Source: Globomyces pollinis-pini
Taxonomy: Eukaryota > Chytridiomycota > Chytridiomycetes > Rhizophydiales > Globomycetaceae
NCBI GenBank assembly: GCA_025399215.1
Contig: MU621176.1
Coordinates: forward strand, 1 to 61,730
Direction of reading: 5' to 3'
DNA: 61,730 bases
Position numbers and translations under genes: made by a program. The notes under the pieces are model-generated. The model had not been told where the DNA came from and ran no database searches. It saw only the letters and a list, made by a program, of their open reading frames with translations. Shown piece by piece: positions 18,791 through 29,513 of the stretch (positions are counted from its first letter, which is position 1; each line of letters begins with the position of its first letter).

Positions 18791-20829
18791 ATGGTCGGGG
18801 AAATAGTCGATCAAGATGAAGAACCAATAATTCGTAGAAGAGATTATCAACGTCAACAACAACCTGACCAACAACAGGAACCACAACAGGAATCACAAGA
18901 ACCTGATCAACAAGAGCAACATGACCAACGGATATATAAAGTATCACCGATAAACTGCGCAAAAGTATTCACTTTATTGTTTGCCTTTCGTGCATATAAC
19001 GCAATCCTTGTTTCCACTTGGTTCGACCCTGATGAGGTTCTTGCATTTATCTTAACCAAATAGACTTGGCAGTCATTAGAAGTTGCTCACAACTTGGTCT
19101 TTGGATATGGTGCTCTTACTTGGTAAATTGATTCATTTAATGGACAGGGAATGGAAACATGGTATTCGAAGCGCATTGCATCCTTTATTATTTGCCGGAA
19201 TTTATAAGAGTTTAAAATACTTTGGTTTGGATCATTCTTTTCTATTTGTAATCTCCAAAGGGTATCTAATGAATAGATTTATGCTCCGAAATTATTGCAA
19301 GCTGCATTTGCTGCTATCACAGATGGATTTGCCTTTTTACTTGCATTCAGAATGTTTGGATTAGAAACTGCCAGATGGACGGTATGGACCTTATCTCTAA
19401 TTATAGTTATCGTGTATGATCATGTCTTGGTTCAATTCTTATTGCTTAATCCGCACCTATTCCAACTCTTTAGAAGCGTCATTGACCATTGTTGCCTTAT
19501 ACTTTTGGCCTATACCAAGAAACCCACCACCTACTAGAGGGTAACCCCTTCTTTTCTGATCATCAGTGAATTTCGAATATCCCTAGCCATAGCTGCATTG
19601 TGTTGTATTATTCGAGTTACCAATTCTTTGATTTGGATTTTTCTAGGAATTCAAATGTTGAGAACATACCCACACAGACGGACTGCAATTTTCTTTGATG
19701 TCATTGTAACTGGGTAACTTAAATACATCTTACTTTGGAAGATTAGCAGCTGTTAGTACATCATTTATGGTTGATTCTTACTTTTATGGTCGTCTATTAT
19801 TCACACCTTGGTAACAGCAACCTTTTAACCAGAAGGGAATTCTTTAAGGCAAATATTCTCGATAATATTTCGCAGTTTTATGGCTCACACCCATTTCATT
19901 GGTATTTTACCCAAGGTATACTAAATTCCTAAAAGTTAGGGTTACCATTGGTCATGCTTACTTTCTTACCATTTTCTATTCATGGAGCATACCTTACTAG
20001 ACAATACCCACAAAAGTTGGAACTCTTTTGGATGTGCTGTTTCATGGTCCTTGTGTTAAGTGCAACTGCACACAAGGAGTTTCGTTTTCTAATGCCACTT
20101 GTTGCACCACTTTTGATTTATTGTGGACAATCACTTCATATGATTCAAAAATCCGATATTCGATTCAATCGCAAAGGAATGAAAGCATATTTAACACGAT
20201 CATTGTTGCTACTTTTTTGTACTAACGTTTTGGTTGGTATTTACTTCAACCGATGTCACAAACGTGGAGTGATTCAAATAATGAAGTGGTTACGACAAGA
20301 AGCTTACCAAGGAACAGTGACTGATATTTTATTCTTGATGCCATGTCACTCTGCACCATTTTATTCGTATATACATCTAGATATACCAATGAGGTACATC
20401 ACTTGCGAACCTCCACTTGGGTAAACATTCTTTGTTTTAATCAAAGTGTTCAAAATAAAACTGCATATCGTGATGAAACTGACATACTATACCAGAATCC
20501 AGAATCGTTCTTTAGAACTTATTTCTCTAATCAAATGGGATCAAGGAAACTGCCATTTTCAGAAAAAGGAATCGACCCAATACCAGTTGAAAACCAAACA
20601 TATACTATACAACCATACAAATGGCCAAGTCATTTGGTATGGTATGACAATCCAACTTTGGCACCATATCTTCGTCCATTGATGAACGGATCTGATTATA
20701 AGGAGGTATGTGTATTATATCTCATGTTGCTAGTGTGCAAGGTTTTTTAATTCACATTTCCATGATGATACAAAGCAAAATGGACAACTGGTCATTAGTT
20801 GTATGAATCAACCAAAGATCACCTTGTAG
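18791..20829 (+). CDS. PIGB: GPI mannosyltransferase 3 (PIG-B/Gpi10)
   Basis: Eleven exons with ten introns of 24-29 nt encode 591 aa. Exons: 18791-19036, 19064-19122, 19148-19247, 19277-19381, 19407-19540, 19567-19713, 19742-19810, 19836-19915, 19940-20420, 20447-20705, 20734-20829. After a Gln/Pro/Glu-rich cytosolic N-terminus come TM1 and the luminal GT22 signature TWFDPDETWQSLEVAHNLVF, then YGALTWEW, GIRSALHPLLF, DSYFYGRLLFTPW and SATAHKEFRFLMPL. Multiple TM segments follow, and the C-terminal FFNSHFHDD is also seen in PIG-B. The enzyme adds the third mannose to the GPI core in the ER lumen using dolichol-phosphate mannose. The start is the first ATG in the open frame, leaving 123 nt after the CEP20 stop. 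Confidence 0.92.
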
Positions 20830-20942
20830 ATGCTGTGCGGGTATAAACAAATATAAAACTATTTATATTCTTCAAGCAGTTTAAAGGGAATAAAATGTAC
20901 TGTTATTGATTTGTATTGTTCAAACATATTCAACTTATTTTA

Positions 20943-22308
20943 TTATAAATTCGCTTCGTTTGTAACGGATTGGAATACGATACCTAATCGCCTAATTCCT
21001 TCTACAATTTGATCATCTTGATACATGGCAAAAGAGAGTCTAATCCAATTCCCATGAGTCATATCAGAAGAAAAGGCATTTCCAGGTGTAAAAGAAACAC
21101 GCTCTTTTTTCAAGCCTACAATGCTTTCCTTATCATTTAAAGCATCCATAATTGTAGTCGTAGTTAACCCCTTTCGAATGTCACAATAAATCCAAACAAA
21201 GAAACCACCATTCGGTGGGATGAAATGAAATCCTTTCGGAAGTACCTTGGTCAATTCATTGCACATAACTTTTGCACGATTTTCATAAGTTGATAAAAGA
21301 TGGTTTAGATGTAAATCTAAAGAATTATTTTCAATTGCACTTAGAATAGCAGTTGACATAAAATGATTTGGACAACCACCACTATAAAAAACAGCTGCCG
21401 ATTTAATTTGATTGATCATGGAATCGGAACTTTCTATCCATCCTAATCGTATTCCAGGAGCTAATAATTTACTAAAGGAACAATTTGATATGACATTACC
21501 AAATCCAGTTCCAATTGTGGCAAGTTCATATGCGAGTAATCTGTCAGGTTGATTTTGAATAGTGGAGAATGGTAATAATTCATAAACATCATCGCAAACT
21601 ACTAATACATCATATTCTCTAGCCAATTTCACAATCCGTTCACGTCTTTCATGAGATAAAATTGTTCCTGTTGGATTTGAAAAGGTTGGAACCAAATACA
21701 AAAGAAATTTGAACTTTTTAAAATGTGATGATTGTTTAATATTGTTATTGGAATTGGAAAATGATTTCAATTTCGTTTCGAGTTCATCCACTTGAATTCC
21801 ATTCTGATCTACTGGAATTGGCACAAAGGATTCTTTGGGGAATCCATAATCAATAAGCATTTTGATGGCCAAGAAATATGTTGGATTTTCAATGAAGATA
21901 ATCGTTGATGGGGTTGTAAATAGAGTCAAGATACTAAAAGTGAAAGTTAATCCATCGGAATAATAATATACTTTGTAAATGACTGTGAAGCACCATTTGT
22001 GATTGCTAGATTGCTATAGGTCACTGGAGTTTGATATCGACGTGAAAGAAATGACGCAAGTGCTTTTCGAAAACGAACATCACCTAGTACTGGCCCATAC
22101 CTGAAAATCAATAATCGAATAATACTGTAGTGACCACCAGCTATTTTCCTGGTCTAAACGATGATTGATTGAGTTTTTCACCAGCTGTGTTGGCAATAGT
22201 GTTGGATCTGGAGCACCAAATTGGAAACTAATCCAGTCTGGTTTATCTAAAAGTTAGGCTAATGAATAACGGCATACCACTGGGGAACAGTATATAGTCC
22301 TCTATCAT
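20943..22308 (-). CDS. PLP-dependent class I/II aminotransferase (aminoadipate/aromatic type)
   Basis: Four exons (22278-22308, 22126-22246, 21972-22100, 20943-21933; introns 31, 25 and 38 nt) give 423 aa. It shows ISFQFGAPDPTLLP near the N-terminus, LQYGPVLGDVRFRKALASFL, NPTYFLA, the PTFSNPTGT loop, CDDVYELL, and SFSKLLAPGIRLGW with the PLP Schiff-base Lys at about residue 249. NGGFFVWI and a C-terminal WIRLSFA Arg motif complete the fold type I family. The pattern fits the 2-aminoadipate/kynurenine/MocR-related subgroup (yeast YER152C, ARO8 relatives). It should transfer an amino group from an amino acid to a 2-oxo acid; the substrate cannot be fixed from sequence. It is convergent with PIG-B, 113 nt apart. 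Confidence 0.88.
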
Positions 22309-22451
22309 CACTTCAAAATTAAATCAAGAAAAAAAAGATCAATCCATGAGATATTGGGAGCAACATATACTAGTACTGAAGAACCCAAGTCCAAATGAAA
22401 TTGAATGTTTGTTTATTGATAAGAACGCGCGTTATTTAACTTCAACGTAAA

Positions 22452-22976
22452 ATGTTATTATTCCTAACATTGCTATTGTCTTTGATTGCATCTTATCCAC
22501 AAGCACCAGGATCAACTCAGTTTTGTAAAGGGAATCATACTGTAGCGATTTGCACAAATAACCTTGGACGTGAATATGCTGGATATCAAATCACATACGC
22601 TGGAAGCCTTTACAAAACCCCCCTTCGAGGATCCGATGTGTTTGTATGTCTCAATATCAGTACATCCGATTATATACCAACCGTAAATCTTACTCATCCA
22701 ATTAATTATGCGCAACCGGCATTGGTTGAAAGATCAGCATTCGATCCCTACAACAACCATACACTTATCAATTCTACTTGCTTACAACTGGCACCTGCTA
22801 GTGCTTATAATTTTGCTTTTGTTCAAGCGGATTTACCAAGCAACATTTGCTCAGTGTTTATTAACATGACTGTTTGTAACTCTGCCAATCAATATGATGG
22901 AGCATTGCATCGATTTAACTTTAGTTGTTTAGAGCAACAAAAATCACCTAAAAGCAATTTAAAATGGATCTTTTAG
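22452..22976 (+). CDS. secreted cysteine-containing glycoprotein, unknown
   Basis: Single exon, 174 aa. Residues 1-15 form a strong signal peptide (MLLFLTLLLSLIAS). The mature part has seven cysteines and about seven N-glycosylation sequons (for example NHT, NIS, NLT, NST, NMT, NFS), with many Ala/Ser/Tyr. There is no C-terminal hydrophobic tail, so it is probably soluble and secreted rather than GPI-anchored. I do not recognise a domain. For a parasitic or wall-forming organism it would be a candidate effector or extracellular structural protein, but that is inference only. Confidence 0.65.
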   Translation: MLLFLTLLLSLIASYPQAPGSTQFCKGNHTVAICTNNLGREYAGYQITYAGSLYKTPLRGSDVFVCLNISTSDYIPTVNLTHPINYAQPALVERSAFDPYNNHTLINSTCLQLAPASAYNFAFVQADLPSNICSVFINMTVCNSANQYDGALHRFNFSCLEQQKSPKSNLKWIF

Positions 22977-23099
22977 TGGAAACCTAAATAAAACGCGCTC
23001 TTTGTTTTTGGCATTCAACGTTACAATGAAAATTAGAAAGTATTTATATATTATTCAAAAAAATGAATGAAATTGTATGTCTATAATTGTTTTGATTGT

Positions 23100-24026
23100 T
23101 CATGCTTCGTCACTCCAACCTTCATTTCGTACAAATGCAATAAAATTCAACAACCCTCCACAGTTCAACGCAATGTTTGTCAAAACATATACCCAATCTT
23201 CATAGTAACCAAATATGGCTCCAACAGTGTAAGGAGCAATAGGTGCCCATTGAATGAAATAGTTCAGAATATACGTCAGCACCTTTCTAGCAACAACTCT
23301 TTCAAGAATTTGTTTAGGAGAACCCTTTTCATCATCAATTGAGTTTGATTTATAGTTTGATGGACTTTTGACGATTTCTTTCAATCCAATAATACACGAA
23401 TCTTTCAAAGACTTTTGTACTTGAACCCTTTTCAACACGAAAAAGAAAGATATAATTGTTATACAAAAGAAAAAGACTTGAATTCCAACTGAGAGTAAAG
23501 GCATAAATATAGATCTGTTGCTATTGTCATTGTAACACCAGTACTTTGACTGACCAGCATATGGGTACACACTACTGGTCAAGATGGTACATAATGTGAC
23601 ATTGAACAAAAGTAACTTCCAATCATACTTGCCAGTGTGAACTGTGACTTCATGACAGACTGCTTTGAAGGTAATCACAGCGATATTTGATACTAGGATC
23701 ATATTGGACATACTTAAGAAAAACACTGATGAACCTAGCAGTCTACATGGCACTCCATCCCAGTTTGTTTTGTAAATCATTGGTCGTAACTGGTCTGTCA
23801 TCAAAACCATATACATGAACAGCTCATTGATTGCCATATACAGAGGAAATTTGAGTGACATTGGTATTCGTTTCCAGGTAAAGTGATTCAGTTGATTCTT
23901 TCTGTAAATTCGATACAGAACATATATACAAGTAATCAAAGTGATTTGCATCAATGGTATACCAAATCCATATACGAGATAATATGCTGGAAATTGACTG
24001 TCATTTGTCCGCTTTGTTATGATCAT
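23100..24026 (-). CDS. seven-transmembrane receptor, cAMP-receptor-like/GPCR
   Basis: Single exon, 308 aa. Seven hydrophobic segments can be counted from residue 13 onwards. A Cys at the start of TM3 (GVPCRLL) and a Cys in the second outer loop (KYWCYND) could form the usual GPCR disulfide. A long, Lys/Ser-rich third inner loop lies between TM5 and TM6, and TM7 ends NFIAFVRNEGW. SLKFPLYMAINELFMYM in TM2 resembles the cAR-like/Git3 class more than rhodopsin-type receptors; no DRY or NPxxY motif is seen. It is expected at the plasma membrane, coupling to a G protein; the ligand is unknown. The lack of introns in a neighbourhood of intron-rich genes is notable. Confidence 0.65.
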   Translation of the reverse strand: MIITKRTNDSQFPAYYLVYGFGIPLMQITLITCIYVLYRIYRKNQLNHFTWKRIPMSLKFPLYMAINELFMYMVLMTDQLRPMIYKTNWDGVPCRLLGSSVFFLSMSNMILVSNIAVITFKAVCHEVTVHTGKYDWKLLLFNVTLCTILTSSVYPYAGQSKYWCYNDNSNRSIFMPLLSVGIQVFFFCITIISFFFVLKRVQVQKSLKDSCIIGLKEIVKSPSNYKSNSIDDEKGSPKQILERVVARKVLTYILNYFIQWAPIAPYTVGAIFGYYEDWVYVLTNIALNCGGLLNFIAFVRNEGWSDEA

Positions 24027-24436
24027 ACTCTGTTATTTTGTATTAATGAATCAGTTCATTTAAATACAATGGACTATAAAAGTATTGTTTCAGATACGAA
24101 ACACGATCAACAGGGTCGGGTCAATAAAGACTCTTTGGAGGCGATGAAACTTGTTTTTAAGGAATCTGATTGGAGTGAAATGACGTAAATGAAGTTGCCC
24201 AGAACCTGGTAATTTCCTGCTTGTCGTTCCATTTAAAAATCGAACTTCAATGCGGGAAATGAATTGATTTTGTACTACGCTCCGTTTTAACCAAATTTGT
24301 TTATGGTATCAGACGACCAATGAACAAGCAATTAAAATCAAGTGGAATACTAATCAATTAAACTATTACTATTGTTTCCATCATAATAAAGGCCAGAAAT
24401 CACCTAAACCTAGTTAAATTATTATTAAAAGGGTTT

Positions 24437-24492
24437 AAGTATTCGGCCCTAGTATAGGGCCAAATAAGCGGCCCTACTAGGGCCGAATACTT
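24437..24492. repeat. near-perfect inverted repeat (hairpin), 23-25-bp arms
   Basis: Left arm 24437-24461 and right arm 24470-24492 are complementary except for a 2-nt bulge and enclose an 8-nt loop (AAATAAGC). The arms are made of GGCCCTA-type blocks flanked by AAGTATTC/GAATACTT, so they are GC-rich inside very AT-rich DNA. A poly-T tract follows. Confidence 0.9.
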
Positions 24493-24548
24493 TTTTTCTT
24501 ATTAAAAAGAGTTTGTACTCCATCGTGTGCTAAAGGGTTATTAATTGC

Positions 24549-24668
24549 CAAGAATTGTGCTCTTGTCGCCAGTTCAGCTTGTGTTAATGCAAATTACAAA
24601 TAGTATTTATTGGTGACTGTGGACTATCAAGCATTGTGCTCTTGTCACCAGTTTTAGGTTGTGTTCAT
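24549..24668 (+). repeat. two direct copies of a ~40-bp sequence
   Basis: Units at 24549-24588 and about 24628-24668 share the cores ATTGTGCTCTTGTC and CCAGTT, then TTGTGTT, spaced 79 bp apart. They lie just downstream of the hairpin in a gene-free stretch that runs from 24027 to 24744. Confidence 0.7.
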
Positions 24669-24744
24669 ATAAACAATAGAAATCATGAAAACAGTTACGA
24701 ATAGTGTTATAATTAAAGATATATTTGACAGTTATGAATTTGCA

Positions 24745-25404
24745 CTATAGTCGTTTGATAGATGACTGGATAGGGTTAATGAAACAGGAGAGCAACTGTT
24801 CGGTAATCAAATCTCCTTCGCGCAGTAACTTTGATCGATTATTTGGATGAAATCGATGTGTAGGGTCATGTATAAAGTCCAAATACTGTTCGACAATCTG
24901 TTTCTTTTGTGATATCAGAAGTTTTTGTGTATGTTTATTTTTTGGGACTGTTGGAGTTGATCTTATGGAATTCATACTTTTACTTGTAATGGATTGGATA
25001 ATTTCTGTTTTTGGAACTGTTCGTGTGGTTGGTAACGATAAATAGTACTCTTTTTGTTCATTTTCATTGTTAATCATGTCCTGTATACTCTTCTTTTGCT
25101 CGATAGTAGGTGGTGGAAAGGAAGTCGAGTTGGTATCATTAGAAGAAGAATGATGTGGATAAAGAGTAGTTTTGCTATTCGTCTGGATAAATCCTCTTCG
25201 TTTTCCAACTACGTTGTTTGGTTCTTCTATCTCTGCTCTGGTATTTTCTTTGGTTTGAAATTGAGGTTCAAAACCTTTTATTATCCTTTTAGGTTGGACA
25301 TTAACAAATCTGTAAGGTTTTTCAACCAGATCTGTAGATTTAAAGGTATCAGAAGAATGGAAAGATTCACAGTCTAGCGTAACCGAATAATGACTATCCG
25401 ACAT
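24745..25404 (-). CDS. hypothetical, largely disordered protein
   Basis: Single exon, 219 aa, starting at MSDSHYSVTL; the open frame continues a few codons further but without an ATG. The composition is Ser/Thr/Asn/Lys/Gln-rich with few hydrophobics. The C-terminal third is more ordered, with LLISQKKQIVEQYLDFIHD then a NNRSKLLREGDLITEQLLS segment that could form two helices. There is no signal peptide, TM segment or known motif. I cannot name it. It lies in the 25-kb minus-strand run upstream of the hairpin region, and no intron is needed for the frame. Confidence 0.55.
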   Translation of the reverse strand: MSDSHYSVTLDCESFHSSDTFKSTDLVEKPYRFVNVQPKRIIKGFEPQFQTKENTRAEIEEPNNVVGKRRGFIQTNSKTTLYPHHSSSNDTNSTSFPPPTIEQKKSIQDMINNENEQKEYYLSLPTTRTVPKTEIIQSITSKSMNSIRSTPTVPKNKHTQKLLISQKKQIVEQYLDFIHDPTHRFHPNNRSKLLREGDLITEQLLSCFINPIQSSIKRL

Positions 25405-25921
25405 TTCTTTTAAAACTTTTTTTTCAAACAATTGTCAGTTTATAACAATATTGAGAATCACACGTTCGATCAGGTGGTTGGGTCATTACGAAGTGAAATT
25501 GGTTTTGGAAATGAAACTTCAAATGATCCATGTAGGTGTGTTTCATCAACCATTCCTGGTATCTGTCTGGTTAATTTCTTCTCGTCTTCCTACTATTTTA
25601 TTAGCAATTCTTGTCCTTGTTTTTAATATTTTTGCATGTGAAATTTTAAGGTGTCACAAGGGACTTTTCCTCGTGAAATAATACCCCCTTTGAACACCAC
25701 TCAAAAAATCATATGAATTTCATGTTGGCCATTAATGCTGTAGATCTTGTGTGATCTTTGAGAAAACATTCAATTCAAAACGATTACAAGTAAATGAAAG
25801 ATCTTGTGTGATTTTTGCAAACTCATCCGACAATGAGACAAGATTTGATGAGCATAAGAACTTATGATATAGAGTCGAACATGAGTTCATAAGTGTTACG
25901 AAATGATTTATTCATAAGTCG
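25405..25921. other. intergenic stretch with one weak small ORF
   Basis: A plus-strand ATG at 25511 opens 56 codons to 25681 with one strong hydrophobic segment (LPTILLAILVLVFNIFA). No homologue is recognised, so it is not called as a gene. Otherwise nothing is seen. Confidence 0.4.
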
Positions 25922-28071
25922 TTATAATTTGGCCTTTGGTGGTGGAGCAGTAATGGCAAACACTTCTCTCATTTCATTCAAAGCTTCATGGAAGTAAGTT
26001 TGCATATACTCATTCTTCAAAAACTTGGACACAACGTTAAATTGTAATGAGTTGTTTTTCACCATGTATGCAATTCCTAACAGTTTAATGAAAGTTAATA
26101 GCAATACCATATCCGTCATCTACAACTTGTCCCCAACCATATCCGTCATAAAACTCAGAGGTGACTTGGGATGTGGATAGATTCCAGTGACATGATTTGG
26201 AAAATGCTGGATCAGTAAAAATAGCGGGCTTTTGTTCATCAGGTCGTAATAATAGTCTTAGACCGAGGAAATGACGATCCACACCACGACCATCGCCTGA
26301 AGCAGCCATATAAGCTGATTGAGTCTTGATTGCTTTTCTTCCGAGATTGCCTTTTTCTTCGCTCTAAACATAAGAAACATCAAATATACGGAAATTTCTG
26401 GATTAACCATTGCTTTAACCCATGCCACAGTATCAACTGATACAGTTCTACCTGCTTCAGTACGTCCATGCTTGAACTTTCTAGTTCCAGCAGATTCATA
26501 AGTGGCTCTCGAAACGCCGTGTAATTTATAGTAAGCTAGTTGAATTGCCATTTGTGCATAGGCATCAGGAGACACTCCAAACTTTTTGATTTGATTTTTA
26601 CCATAGCCATCAAATGTAACAACATTCAGTTGATGCTTTGCACAATTATCATTGAATTGTTTGATGGCCTTGTTGATGGCGCCAAATACTTTAGCATTCA
26701 AGTCAAAAGTAAGCTTTACAGGAGCATCCAAATGTCCAATTGATTTAGGTCCTAGATCAATCTTGTTGGCAGCTAGTCTATTGAAAAATAAATCACATAT
26801 AGTAACTTACCCCTGGCAGACCCAATCACAAACTCTGTGAGTAATGGTAGCCTCCATCTAAATGTCAACAACAAAAGTCAATAACCATTGAATGTTCGCC
26901 ATTAAAACCAGCCTTTCCATTGTCATGGATAATGAATTGCATGCTTTTGTCGAAAAATCTATTTTGACCATCACCATGCCATGCTTCACGAGAGTGTTCT
27001 TCTTTGGTAATTGGCTTAGTATCGTCCAAACAGACAACGAATGCAGCAGTTTCAATGATATCAAATGACTTTTGATTGTTTGCAGAGATATTCAATAATT
27101 CCTCTTAGATTGTGAGTTCAAAACATAGCAAACCTCTGATTTTGGTCCAAACATCTCTGTTTTCGGTAGTAAGTGCTCCAACAGCAGCATCTTGATCACT
27201 ACCCGCTGCAGAATATATGTAGTCGAGTTGGCTAACACGTTAGACTGAGCAGAAAAATACCGTTCAATCTCACTTGTGTTCAAAAATGTTCCATCCACTT
27301 TCTTTAAATCCAACTTATAAAATTGATTTTTACGCAATACAATGATGTGGCTGTTTTCATTTGGATCAGAAGTTCTGGTGACATCGGAAGGTATTTGAGG
27401 AATACGAGTTGAGTTGAAGAGGTACTTGTATTGTTCAGAACATAAAGGACCGTTCCTGGTACTTTCAGGTGCTAATTCCCCACTATTATAGGTAAGCTTT
27501 GCGTGGAAAAAACAGGAGGTTTTAATAGAGTGGAGAGTTGATATGTATCATTACCTGACTACTAAATCTCTAAATTGCATCGCACCAGTAATAATAGAAG
27601 CAGCACGTAAGCTAGGTTTCATTCTAAGTTTATCATCTTTAAAGGCAAAGAAGTAATTGACATTCAAAACCACTGGGTCGCGATACCCTTTAAAAATTAA
27701 TATCAATTTATAATTTCCAAAGATGAGTGATTGAGATATGAAGTTGATTGAAATAATTTACCCATATATGCATAATCATTCCACCAATCAATGAACCAAC
27801 CACGATCGCCCTTTTCTTCAGCTCGTTGCAAAAGTCTTTGTTGTAACTCTTTTCCTTTGCCATGTTTGAATTCATTAACTAAAGACGCAGTAGTTTTGAA
27901 TTCAGATTCGTTCACAAAGGGTTTAATAGTTTCTAAATACAAGGCACAAGTATCATCCAAGGATGGAACTGGGATTTGCTTTAGCTTTGATTGATGGTCA
28001 AACAATTGTCCTTTCGTGTATAGATTTCGTTTCGTGATGCTCATTGAATCTCTAATGATTTTTCGAATCAT
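25922..28071 (-). CDS. CRAT: carnitine O-acetyltransferase, mitochondrial and peroxisomal signals
   Basis: Nine exons give 608 aa: 27762-28071, 27555-27687, 27261-27482, 27134-27231, 26886-27103, 26811-26857, 26390-26777, 26108-26363, 25922-26076. Diagnostic blocks in order: VPSLDDTCALYLE; WWNDYAYMGYRDPVVLNVNY; SAAGSDQDAAVGALTTENRD; WHGDGQNRFFDKSMQFI; GFNGEHSMM (catalytic His region); FDGYGKNQIKKFGVSPDAYA with Thr/Arg-rich carnitine-binding residues; GKGVDRH-like GRGVDRHFLGLR; SQVTSEFYDGYG. It moves acetyl groups between CoA and carnitine. The N-terminus (MIRKIIRDSMSITKRN) looks like a mitochondrial presequence and the last residues AKL are a PTS1, as in yeast Cat2. Introns 1 and 2 are 74 and 72 nt; the rest are 26-33 nt. 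Confidence 0.93.
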
Positions 28072-28190
28072 ACAATAAAAAAAACCTGGTGATGATTCAA
28101 AAATTTCACCACCAGCCGTTGCTCAAATGATCAAAAATATTCAAGTTTTAGCGTAAAAAAATGATAGTAAGGATCGATGTAATTGATTTA

Positions 28191-29513
28191 TTACCATTGC
28201 CCTTCAATAATTGGTTCTTTAGAATAATCTTTATCCCAACCATCCACTCCTGCTTTTTTTGGTTCAACTACAGTAGCTTCTACTAATTTTTCTTCTTCTT
28301 CGGTATCGAATGCGAATCTGACGTGTTTCTTCCAATATTCATCATCTAAAGACCATAAAATTCGTATCTTATGACCATCCAATAACTCAAAATACTCCTT
28401 TGCTTCATCACTCTGAAGAACTTGTACCAATTTTTCTCTTTTCTTACACAATTGTCGTATCTTCAGCATATCCCAGTATGCTTCAACTGAAAGAATAGGG
28501 TTTAAAGTAAAGATCTTTGGGTCGTCAATTAACCTAGGAAATTCTGCCAACATTAAATCAACGATTTCTTTTGAAGTTGCTCCATCTCGTGTAAAGTATG
28601 GCTAATAGAGAATTAATGAGTTTCAAATTACAAATTCTAATTTACAGAAACGACGATATAAGTTTGAGGTTAAAAGATCTTCTTCAATTCGAGGAATGTC
28701 TTCGGCAATGCTGAAAAACGCAATTTGTGTGCAATAACCTACCGAATACGTTGATTTTTCATACAAACCTACTCCATCAAAGCTGACAGTATATTTGAAT
28801 TGGTTAGCAACAGAAATACACCAATCTTCAAATTCCGTTCTCTAATTATAAAACAACTTTCTACTTACTGTCCATTCAAATTTATGGTCCCAATGTCTAA
28901 ACTTTGATTCTTTTGTGCCGTAATTTAACCTTGGAAAGTTAACATTGAATTCTGCATTTGGAGTAGAAATAATAACATGTTTGGGTCTATAATATCCAAA
29001 AACTGTTTGAGGTAGTCGTTCCAATTCATCAGCATGAAGATGTTCGATAACTTCCATCATTGTTATTGCTTCATAGTCTAATAGTCTAGAATCCGTATAT
29101 TTGATGGATCCTTTAATAAGCTCAATTTCTGACAAATACCTTGATACAACTCCAAAGTCACTGGCAATTCTCTCAAATGTTGAAAGTCCAATGAGTTTGG
29201 TTTACAAATGTCATAACATCTACGAAGAACATTCTTGTTCACTTCTAGACCAGCTAGTCTTCGATATTGGGTATCATTTAATAAGATTTCTAGTAAACTT
29301 CCCTCACCACATCCCGCATCAATTACCTATACAAACAGAATAAATTTATAACATTCAAACCGACTCAACATTGTTTGCTTTCAAGTAGTCTGCAGCACAA
29401 TTCCTTCGTTGCCTCCATAGAGGAGGGTCAAAATATTGTCTTTCGGAAGTCTCTTCTTCAGTCTCAAAAAGATTTGGGTCTTGATCGGTTTCGTTCTTTT
29501 CCATTTGAATCAT
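28191..29513 (-). CDS. HEN1: HEN1 small-RNA 2'-O-methyltransferase
   Basis: Five exons (29361-29513, 29140-29326, 28869-29110, 28632-28841, 28191-28601; introns 34, 29, 27 and 30 nt) encode 400 aa. SAM-binding motif I is VIDAGCGEG at about residue 52. EVIEHLHADEL at about 137 supplies the E-x-x-E-H-x-x-H metal site specific to HEN1; then come HVIISTPNAEFNV, FRHWDHKFEWTRTEFEDW, VSFDGVG and GYCTQIAFF. The enzyme methylates the 3'-terminal 2'-OH of small RNAs (piRNA/siRNA type), stabilising them. There are no plant-type dsRBD or La modules, so this is the short animal/bacterial-like architecture, with an extra acidic C-terminal region. Its presence implies an active small-RNA pathway. The gene is divergent from the RhoGEF downstream. 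Confidence 0.93.

Noticed and set aside
18780..18962. Minus-strand frame opposite the Gln/Pro-rich N-terminus of PIG-B
   Set aside because: Antisense shadow produced by the CAA/CCT-rich sequence.
24069..24188. 39-codon plus-strand frame starting MDYKSIVSD, divergent from the 7TM receptor gene
   Set aside because: Hydrophilic and ATG-started, but no homologue is recognised, no clear splice partner follows, and it is too short to support alone.
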